A stretch of DNA of 64,000 nucleotides from Utricularia gibba. Taxonomy: Eukaryota > Streptophyta > Magnoliopsida > Lamiales > Lentibulariaceae. Position numbers and translations under genes: made by a program. Under the pieces are notes generated by a model that was not told the DNA's origin, searched no databases, and worked only from the letters and a program-made list of their open reading frames with translations. Numbering within the stretch: position 1 is the first letter of the stretch; the number at the start of each line of letters is the position of its first letter. Positions 55,701 through 64,000 of the stretch are shown piece by piece. Location of the stretch: contig CM007990.1 in NCBI GenBank assembly GCA_002189035.1, forward strand, positions 4,216,001 to 4,280,000. Reading direction: 5' to 3'.

Positions 55701-58700
55701 CCATTTATTTAATCTCTCTTCTTTATTCCATCAGGGAAATGGATTTGTTGCTTGTTCCATATTGGGCTGATCGCGATTTGGAGATAATGCAGTGGCCACC
55801 ATTTCTCCTTGCCAGCAAGGTTTTTTTAGACCATTTGTTATTCTTAGCATTTCACTGCATTACATGCACTGCACTATATTTTTTTCTCCCTGGAAAAAAG
55901 TGTTGCTCTAAATTGAGGGTGATAAAGTTCACTGCAAAGTTTTAGGGTCTATCTTAATGCAAGTGACTGAGCTAATCGCTCAACTAGTTGGAAAATATTC
56001 CTATCTATACAGATCCCAATAGCAGTGAATATAGTAATGATATTCCTAGCTGATTTTTGTTTCTCCAGATCCCAATAGCAGTGGATATGGCAAAAGATAG
56101 TAAAGGCAAGGACAGTGAGCTAAAAAAGAGGATTAAATCCGATGTTTATATGTACTCTGCTGTCTGTGAGTGCTATGCTTCATTTCGGAATATCATCAGA
56201 TTTCTGGTTTGTGGAGATAGAGAGAAAGAGTAAGCATCTTCAGGGTTTTTATGCTCCCGTTTTCTGGAAATCTCATGAGTCATCAAGTTATTTTCAGGGT
56301 GATTGAGTACATATTTTCTGAAGTTGACAAACATATAGAGGATGACGATTTATCAAGTGATTACAATCTGAGTGCCCTTCCAAGTCTTTATGATCTGTTC
56401 ACCCGGCTTGTCAAGTACTTGGTATATTTTTCATGCAACTTCTATCAATGCTGAAGGTCTTGCTAATCCTTATGGCTGATATGGAACATGCAACTGAAAT
56501 TTTCACAGCTGGATAACAAACGTGAAGACCGGGATCAAGTTATCATCCTGTTCCAGGATATGCTTGAAGTGGTCACTAGAGATATAATGATGGAAGATCA
56601 CATATCCAAGTAATAATTTCTTTTATTTATGGATCTCTCAATGAGTTTTCTGAGATTGGATGGAGCACTCTTAAATCATTGTAATTTCTGTTGATAGCTT
56701 GTTGGACTCAATTCCTAGTGGATCTGGGTATGAAAGTATGAGCGCCCTTGATCAACAATATCAGCTATTTGCATCAGCCGGAGCAATCAAATTTCCAACT
56801 CCTGAATCCGAAGCTTGGAAAGAGAAGGTAATTGAAGTCCAGTCTTTTATAAACATTCCTATCCAGCATCTCTTTCCTACATGCTTTATATTTCCTTTCC
56901 ACAGGTTAAGAGGCTGTACTTGTTGCTGACAGTAAAAGAATCTGCAATGGACGTGCCATCAAACTTAGAATCTAGAAGGCGTATTTCATTTTTTTCCAAT
57001 TCGTTGTTTATGGATATGCCTTCCGCTCCTAAAGTTCGAAACATGCTATCTTTCTCGTGAGTGGATACTTCAATCTTTTGTTCTTTTTACTCCATATAAA
57101 CGCTATGTGTCTTTCTGAAAGTGTGTTCCTGATTAGTGTGTTGACCCCATATTACACGGAAGAGGTTCTCTTCTCACTACCTGAGCTCGAAGTTCCAAAT
57201 GAAGATGGTGTTTCAATCCTCTTTTATTTGCAGAAAATTTTCCCAGGTCTGTGTCTGCTTCTTTCTTCATGCATGTTATTTATGCCTTCTCTAATATAGT
57301 TACAATCTTATAGATGAGTGGACCAACTTTCTGGAGCGTGTCCAGTGCATCAATGAGGAGGAACTTAGAGGGTCTGCTGAGCTGGAAGAGCAACTACGTT
57401 TTTGGGCATCCTATAGGGGCCAGACATTAACGAGAACCGGTATAAAAAAGTTAAAGACATCACAGAATGTTGCTGCTCGGGATTACATTTAATAGAAATA
57501 TTCCTTCTAGAGATTTTTCGCTTGATTAATTTGTCTTCAAAATGGTTTTCTCCCTTTATGTTGTATGTTTTTCTAAACTAGCGCAATGTCTACAATGTGG
57601 CAGTCAGAGGAATGATGTATTACCGCAAAGCTCTAGAACTCCAGGCCTTCCTGGATATGGCTAAAGATGATGGTACTGTGTTTACGGTTCCATGAATCTA
57701 AAAGGAAAGAAAATTATTAATGTGGAGATTGTCATGATGCTCTACAGATTTAATGGATGGCTATAAGGCTATTGAGCTGAATGACGATCCAATAGGCGGA
57801 GAGAGGTCTTTGTGGACCCAATGCCAAGCATTATCAGACATGAAGTTTACATATGTTGTTTCTTGTCAGTTGTATGGTGTACAAAAACGATCAGGAGATC
57901 CTCGTGCTCAAGATATATTGAGACTTATGGTGATGTAAGGCCGTACATTTTGTGCTTTATAACAATGCCATTACTAATGATGCAGCTTTCATTCAGGTAC
58001 CCGTCCCTTCGAGTTGCATATATAGATGAAGTTGAGGAACCAAGTAAAGACAGATCACGCAGAGTTAACAAGGTGTACTATTCTACCCTCGTGAAGGCTG
58101 CTTTACCCAAGTCAACTTCATCGGAAACGGGTCAGAACTTGGATCAGGTGATCGTCCATTTAATCATTCTTATGTTAGATGGCTAAATAATTTTCAACTT
58201 ACAATGTATGTGCTGTGCACCCCATCTTGTAGTTCATCAATTCATAGCCGGTGAAGATGAGTGATGAATGAATTATTAGAATGTTTCATCTTTTTTTTCT
58301 TGTATGTTGGATTTGCAGGTTATATATCGTATAAAGCTTCCTGGACCGGCTATCTTGGGGAAGGGAAACCTGAAAACCAGAATCATGCGATTATTTTTAC
58401 TCGTGGAGAAGGACTGCAAACTATTGATATGAATCAGGTATGATGATACCTCCTGCCAGCTGATCCATTTGGATCCTTATCATGATCTTTCATTCTAATT
58501 TAGGACAACTACATGGAAGAAGCTCTTAAAATGAGAAACTTACTCCAAGAATTTATCAAAAAGCATGATGTGAGACACCCATCAATTCTTGGGCTGAGGG
58601 AGCATATCTTTACTGGAAGGTTTGTTCGGATATCTATGATCATGCATGTATCATCGATAAAATGATTTTCTAATTAATGCTTTGCAGTGTTTCTTCACTT

Positions 58701-60962
58701 GCTTGGTTTATGTCTAACCAAGAGACAAGTTTTGTCACCATTGGACAAAGACTGTTGGCTAATCCTCTGAAGTAAGTTTCCTAATGAATTTTTCAGCATG
58801 GCTCCTTCAAGAACGTCATTTTATTAGGAAAAAGGAAGAATATTGTTTACTTTGGACTCTAGTATTCTCCTCTATCAGTGGCATTTCCTATTGTTAAGTG
58901 GATCCATCTCTAGAAACTTACCATTGTGTTTCACCATCTGCCTTTTATAGGGTTCGCTTTCATTATGGCCATCCAGATGTTTTTGACAGACTATTTCACC
59001 TTACTAGAGGGGGGGTGAGCAAGGCATCTAAGGTTATCAATTTGAGCGAGGATATATTTGCTGGTATGGCTGAAATAATTTGCAATCCAACCCATTCAAC
59101 TATACGAACATAATTATGGAATGGTACATGATTTCAGGTTTCAATTCAACACTCCGTGAAGGTAATGTGACACACCATGAATACATCCAAGTTGGCAAAG
59201 GAAGGGATGTGGGCCTTAATCAGATTTCTCTGTTTGAGGCCAAAATTGCCAATGGAAATGGAGAACAGACTCTAAGTCGTGATTTATACAGACTTGGGCA
59301 TCGATTCGATTTTTTCCGGATGCTGTCTTGCTATTTTACCACAGTTGGTTTCTACTTCAGCATCCTGGTGAGCTGAAATCCATAAGCATATCCCATTTGA
59401 TCATCATTATCATCTAGTTGTTTTGACCATTTTTGTTTCTTCTTAACAGGTGACCATACTTACAGTATATGTTTTCCTTTATGGACGCCTGTATCTTGTC
59501 CTCAGTGGGCTTGAAAAAGCAATAAGCAGTCAACCAGGAATTCGTGAAAACAGAGCTCTTGAGTTTGCTCTTACTTCTCAGTCATTTGTGCAAATTGGTT
59601 TTCTAATGGCTCTCCCTATGGTGATGGAGATAGGTTTAGAAAAGGGATTTCGAACTGCATTAAGCGAATTCATCCTGATGCAACTGCAGCTTGCTCCAGT
59701 TTTCTTCACATTTTCTCTTGGAACAAAGACGCACTACTATGGTAGAACACTTCTTCATGGAGGTGCGAAATACCGACCCACAGGCCGTGGCTTCGTGGTG
59801 TTTCATGCCAAGTTTGCAGACAATTACCGGCTCTACTCTCGTAGTCACTTTGTGAAAGGGCTTGAGCTCATGATCCTGCTCCTTGTTTATCATATTCTTG
59901 GTGAGGCCTACCAAGGGACAGTTGCATATATCTTCATTACAGTCTCGGTCTGGTTCATGGTCGGAACATGGCTCTTTGCTCCTTTCCTCTTTAACCCCTC
60001 TGGTTTTGAGTGGCAAAAGATTATCGACGACTGGACTGACTGGACCAAGTGGATCACCAACCGTGGAGGCATTGGCGTCCCGCCTGAGAAGAGTTGGGAG
60101 TCATGGTGGGAGGAGGAGCAAGAACATCTCCGCCATTCTGGAAAACGAGGAATAATCTCCGAGATTATACTCTCATTGCGGTTTTTCATATATCAGTACG
60201 GTCTCATCTATCACCTGAGCATCACAAGGCACACCAGGAGCGTTTTGGTATGGAATGTTTCTCCTGTTTTTGTGGGGTGAATTTGTAACAGATCCTGAGA
60301 ATTCCTGCTTGCATTGGCTGCAGGTTTATGGTGTATCCTGGCTGATCGTCTTCCTCATCCTGTTCATCATGAAGGTGAATCTTACTCTTCATTGCATTTC
60401 CTTCTTGCGCAGACATGTTTGATCTTCTCATCTGGTTAATTTAACAGGCGATCTCCATCGGACGTCGGAAGTTCAGTGCAAACTTCCAGCTGGCTTTCCG
60501 GCTGATCAAGGGCTTCATCTTCACCACCTTCGTCGCCATCCTGGTGATCCTGTTCACCGTCCCTCACATGACAGCTCGGGACATCGTTGTCTGCTTGCTC
60601 GCCTTCATCCCCACCGGCTGGGGACTCCTCCAAGTCAGCCTCTCCCCAACACACGTTTCCCCGGAAGCTCGAACGGGATGATGTTACTAACATTTGAGCG
60701 TCGTTTGCAGATTGCTCAAGCCTGCAAGCCGGTGGTGCAGAAGGCCGGAATCTGGGGCTCGATCCGATCGCTGGCTCGCGGGTACGAGATCCTGATGGGG
60801 CTGCTCCTCTTCACGCCGGTCGCCTTTCTGGCCTGGTTCCCTTTCGTGTCCGAGTTCCAGACAAGAATGCTCTTCAACCAAGCTTTCAGCAGAGGTCTCC
60901 AGATCTCTCGTATTCTTGGCGGTCCGAGGAAGGAGAGGAGGTCCCTGAGGAGCAAGGAGTAG
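49736..60962 (+). CDS. CALS: Callose synthase (CalS1-CalS4 clade), 42 coding exons, one frameshift
   Basis: Plasma-membrane 1,3-beta-glucan synthase making callose from UDP-glucose, about 1,949 residues. Exons: 49736-49928, 50159-50259, 50367-50491, 50579-50672, 50812-50922, 51013-51129, 51227-51322, 51673-51764, 52056-52182, 52332-52469, 52555-52631, 52704-52797, 53207-53326, 53785-53902, 53981-54315, 54401-54453, 54537-54597, 54708-54789, 54904-54953, 55086-55172, 55365-55502, 55567-55661, 55735-55819, 56069-56229, 56298-56421, 56509-56609, 56698-56827, 56905-57056, 57137-57246, 57314-57439, 57604-57672, 57748-57934, 57997-58147, 58319-58437, 58504-58619, 58688-58771, 58951-59063, 59138-59367, 59450-60247, 60324-60374, 60448-60633, 60711-60962. 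Order: Vta1-like N-terminus ([20 protein letters not shown]), FKS1 domain 1 ([19 protein letters not shown]), membrane block 1, large cytoplasmic glucan synthase domain ([65 protein letters not shown]), membrane block 2, end QISRILGG. Exon 34 changes frame at G4 58357-58360: PGPAILG needs one more G before [11 protein letters not shown]. Nearest to CalS1/CalS3; the exact paralogue is unsure. Confidence 0.95.
53361..53737. mobile_element. Transposon fragment in callose synthase intron 13
   Basis: CTAGTACC occurs at 53361-53368 and again at 53730-53737, flanking about 360 bases of otherwise AT-rich sequence. The right end reads GGGTCCGCCCCTG, whose complement CAGGGGCGGACCC is a common terminal motif of plant hAT-like MITEs, and an 8-bp target duplication fits hAT. 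The left end lacks the matching motif, so the element is degraded or the boundary is slightly off. Confidence 0.5.
56013..56033 (+). repeat. Duplicated exon-24 start inside the preceding intron
   Basis: A near copy of the first 21 bases of callose synthase exon 24 (ATCCCAATAGCAGTG...), preceded by ACAG, lies 56 bases upstream of the true exon start at 56069. It differs at two positions and runs into stop codons, so it makes a decoy splice acceptor, not an exon. Confidence 0.8.
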
Positions 60963-62199
60963 TGTCAGCTGCCGTACAATGCAGAAAGAATCTCGATGAT
61001 TAGTGTGTAATTAATTGTTCCAGAATCTTCTCGAAGGCAGATTGTTTGCCGTGCACTTCAGTATGAAATATGTTTCCTTTTTTATTTATTATTGCAGAAA
61101 CAAAAAGAAGAATATTGATTACACTTTTTTATTACAAAGAGCGCTGAAAAAACCTTATTACAAAAGACACCACATTTTATTATATATTGCATAATGGGAT
61201 ATTTAATATTTTATGACAAGTATTTAATATTAAATATAATCATTTTTATTATATGCATATCATAATGTGATCACTTTTTTAATGGTCTATTTGTTACTAT
61301 CTCAATGTTTAAATATGAGATATAATCAATTATTTAATTGTATATTGCACTTTTCAATTCTATTTTTTTATAGAATTGTTTTGAACTTCCAAATGTATAC
61401 TTAATTATATTCTATGAGAATTGATTTTTGAGAATCATGAATATATCATTTCTAATATATACATAATTTTTTTTTAAAGATTGATTTTAAGAAATAAATT
61501 TAATATTACAGCTATTTGATAAATCTTGATAAATAAATATCATAAAAATCAATTATTATTTTTTTAAATATTGATTTTGAGTGTGATAAATGTTTATATT
61601 ATGTAATTAATTTTTAAACAAATTTTATAAAATATTATTTATAATAAATATGGATAAATATGTCATTTATATATAAAAATTTATTTGACATGAATGAAGA
61701 ACATATTTTTCAATACTTGAAATATTTTATTAATAAAATTTTTTATTATATGATTATATCAATTGAATTTTTATTTTATGAATATATAGCAAGAAATAAA
61801 TACAAGATATCAAGGCATTAATGTATTCGTATTCTTTTCTTTGTTAACCGACTTTATTCTCGCTAATCCAAATCTCAGCCGTTGATTCAACGCGGATCGG
61901 CCCGTTGATTTTTTCCCCTTCCTCTCTATAAATATGTGCCGTCTAGAGTTTGTCTTACCCGAAACGCGTCGAGAGAACGGTCTTCGGTGGTATTCGCTCT
62001 AGGTTTTGTTTCGGATCGAGAAATTTTCTGTGAATTCCTTTTCTGTGAGGGTTGCTAATCTTTTTGTTTGATCGAAGGTTTCTGAATTCGATAGTCTAGA
62101 AGTTGGTTGAATTGTAGGAAGTTCAACGGTTTAGATTCTCCTCTCTTCTTGTGTTGTTACTTTTATTGTGCCTGTTTAATCTTGAATCGGTACCAGAAA
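60963..62199. other. AT-rich spacer and promoter/leader of the next gene
   Basis: 60,963-61,080 is the probable callose synthase 3' UTR. 61,100-61,800 is AT-rich and partly resembles 28,300-28,600. 61,860-62,199 is the promoter and 5' leader of the gene starting at 62200. Confidence 0.55.
61927..61935 (+). promoter_or_regulatory. TATA box of the coiled-coil gene
   Basis: TATAAATAT, about 270 bases before the start codon at 62200, in a sharp transition from AT-rich spacer to GC-richer leader. A leader of roughly 240 bases is implied, possibly with an intron. Confidence 0.5.
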
Positions 62200-63155
62200 A
62201 TGGTGGATTCGATGAACTTGCACGTGCAGCATCCGCAGCATCTACCTCAGGTAATCAACTTTCCTCAGGATCATATGTTTGCATCACAGCTGGGTCATAT
62301 CATTTATGTTGGACCTCAATCTATTCAGATGAATCCTGGATACGATAATTGGATTCTTCCGCTGGAGTTTCAGAAACCGAACCCTAGCTTTGGGGCTTGG
62401 AAGCCGCCGCAAGCTGGGTTGAAAAGGTCAATGGGTCCAAGGGTCAACAGGGACGGCAAGAGGTATAACGGTAAGGGGAGGACGCAGGTTCATAAGTCGC
62501 TGAACAGGAAATCTGTTGATTATAATTCTATGTTGGTGAATGATTTGCAGCATCGGGGTGTGCTGAAGCCTAGAAATTTCCTCCCCCGAGCACCAATCCT
62601 CGTCGGAAGAGCTTTGGTAACGATAGCGTTGTTCCTTTTGCTCCTAGAAACACCACTTCTTTCTTAATCAGGTCAAAGGGAAGACGCGGGAACGCGCCTT
62701 CAGTTACCCCATCTCCACAAACTCCCGCTGTATTTCCAACCCCGAAGTTCTCGCCTTTGCCGGACGCTTTGGTAAACAAGGCAGAGGAAGCGTGGGGCAT
62801 TGATGGCTATGGCTCTATGAATGGGCTGATCAGGTTGAAAACACAAGGGCATGAGCCCCCTGTCGAGGTGCAAGTAGACGATGAGGATGTGGGAGAAATG
62901 GAGTCAAGCGAAAGTGATGTGGAACAACATGTTGAGATGGAGAAGCGTGTGGATCAGGATCTCAGTAGGTTCGAAATGGTACTCAATCCCACATCGATGA
63001 TCAGAAAAATGGACGACCAAGACACTCATCTGGCTCATCTGCAGGAGGAGAACTCGATTCTGAAGGAAAAGGTGGTAATGATTGAAAGAGAGATGGAAGA
63101 GCTGAGGGCGAAGATGGATCTTTTTGGCACAAAAGAAAACGGACGAGAGCAATGA
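62200..63155 (+). CDS. Uncharacterised plant protein with C-terminal coiled coil, one frameshift
   Basis: About 318 residues in one exon after allowing for one missing base. The start MVDSMNLHVQHPQ is followed by INFPQDHMFASQLGHIIYVG, a middle part rich in basic and aromatic residues (FGAWKPPQAGLKRSMGPR, GKRYNGKGRT), a Pro/Thr-rich stretch, an acidic run (VDDEDVGEMESSESDVE) and a C-terminal coiled coil (LQEENSILKEKVVMIEREME). It resembles plant proteins of unknown function such as Arabidopsis At2g39870/At3g55690; this is from memory and tentative. The frame breaks near 62577-62587, at a TTT followed shortly by CCCCC: KPRNF continues LPRAP in the printed frame but PPPSTNPRRKSFGND in the frame that runs to the stop at 63155. 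No function is assigned. Confidence 0.75.
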
Positions 63156-64000
63156 AACTCATTGCAGCATCAGATGAATCATTGCACCTTCAGTGGAAGC
63201 AGCAGGTGCATGGAATAGGAACTGGTGATTGGAGTATCATCAGATCGCAACTTCACTACGTTGTCATTAGCCAAGAAAACACCAGCTTTTTTTCCCTTAA
63301 ATTTCTCATGTAACTTAGTATTTATTTCAAGTATTGAAAACTGTACTAAATTGTTCGCCCTCTGTCCCCTTGGTTGTCACGCTGGTTTATAATATGCAAA
63401 TAGTGATTTTTTCCCCGCATAAATTAATATTAAAAATGTATAGAATCCGATGCTCAGTTATTGCAATAATATTATTCTGATACAATGCTAACCAAAATTG
63501 ATATCATCTGTTTGGAATTTCAGTAAAATTTAAAACCATCAAATTCCGATGCGGGAAGTTGAACGCCGTTATTGGGCCCATTGGGCCTGTGAAAAAACGC
63601 GAGAAAAGATGGGCATGGAGTAGGCCGGCGTGTCGCCTGATGCCCGACTTGTGAAGATTGATTTGCAGGGCTGCTGCTGAATTCTGAGTTGTGAGCGCGA
63701 ACGCTCACCCTAACTGATTCTGACGCCGCTGCTAATGGGGTTTCCGTTTTGTTGTTCATTTTGGGGACCTCGAAACTTGTGTATTCTCTTGATATTAACT
63801 TTTTTCCCGTCTCTAGTATCTACCAGCTTTTGGGTTGGCAGGCAGGTTCTCCTTCTGGGACAATGGAAAAAAGCTTACACCTGTTTATCAATCAATCTCT
63901 CCCCCCCCCGGCCCCCCCTTTTTCCACCAGTAGTGGAATCGGAATCCATCCACCATCAATCTCGCAACTGCACTGTTCTATCTATCCCATCTTTGCAGAT
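63156..64000. other. 3' UTR and start of next promoter region
   Basis: 63,156-63,400 is probably the 3' UTR of the coiled-coil gene. 63,530-64,000 is of mixed composition and may belong to the promoter or leader of a gene outside the window. I find no supportable coding exon. A C9-GG-C7 tract lies at 63901-63918. Confidence 0.5.
63901..63918. repeat. C9-GG-C7 tract
   Basis: Nine C, two G, seven C, then TTTTT. Exact length is doubtful given the homopolymer errors in this assembly. Confidence 0.8.

Overview
This window is nuclear DNA from a flowering plant. The evidence is intron-rich genes with GT-AG borders and AT-rich introns and spacers, nuclear genes for chloroplast proteins (a photosystem II subunit, an RbcX chaperone, the DiT1 transporter), and plant-specific families (CDPK, EIN3-like, callose synthase, PRAF). 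I cannot name the species. The very GC- and Ala-rich psbTn-like gene would suit a monocot or an early-diverging angiosperm, but this is weak evidence. There are 15 protein genes in 64 kb. I saw no rRNA gene, tRNA gene, CRISPR array or intact autonomous transposon.

Layout. 1.6-6.1 kb (+): PH-RCC1-FYVE-BRX (PRAF) protein. 6.9-10.1 kb (-): ubiquitin protease UBP24. 11.9-12.2 kb (+): nuclear-encoded PsbTn. 12.8-15.2 kb (-): calcium-dependent protein kinase. 16.5-17.5 kb: a 192-bp tandem array in an AT-rich spacer. 19.1-20.2 kb (+): RbcX2-like Rubisco chaperone, convergent with DiT1 (20.5-22.7 kb, -). 23.1-23.75 kb (+): secreted proline-rich repeat protein. 25.6-26.0 kb (+): AN1 zinc-finger SAP. 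28.9-30.9 kb (+): conserved plant protein of unknown function. 31.2-33.2 kb (-): EIN3-like EIL3. 35.9-39.2 kb (-): ESF1. 39.5-42.7 kb (-): SelO. 43.4-46.5 kb (+): ASCC1-like KH/2H-phosphoesterase protein. 49.7-61.0 kb (+): a 42-coding-exon callose synthase. 62.2-63.2 kb (+): an unassigned coiled-coil protein. The spacers are AT-rich and hold MITE-like elements, hairpins and dispersed repeats.

How the genes relate. This is an ordinary eukaryotic neighbourhood of independent genes, not an operon. Three products act in the chloroplast (PsbTn, RbcX2, DiT1). Others serve signalling (CDPK, EIL3, PRAF), ribosome biogenesis (ESF1), protein turnover (UBP24), protein AMPylation (SelO) and the cell wall (callose synthase, proline-rich protein).

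Main finding. Reconstructing the exons shows twelve single-base deletions spread over eleven of the fifteen genes. Every one is a loss of exactly one base, in or beside a short homopolymer of 3-6 bases, and on both sides of each break the protein still matches its family (or its own repeat). Exon phases close only if one base is added back. This is best read as a systematic homopolymer-undercall error in the assembly, not mass pseudogenisation. Anyone using automatic gene models here should expect truncated or chimeric predictions. I found no convincing undescribed biological system. The more interesting biological leads are a 78-nt stop-free intron inside a BRX domain, a young 192-bp tandem array, a transposon fragment with an 8-bp target duplication in a callose synthase intron, and a duplicated splice acceptor in the same gene.
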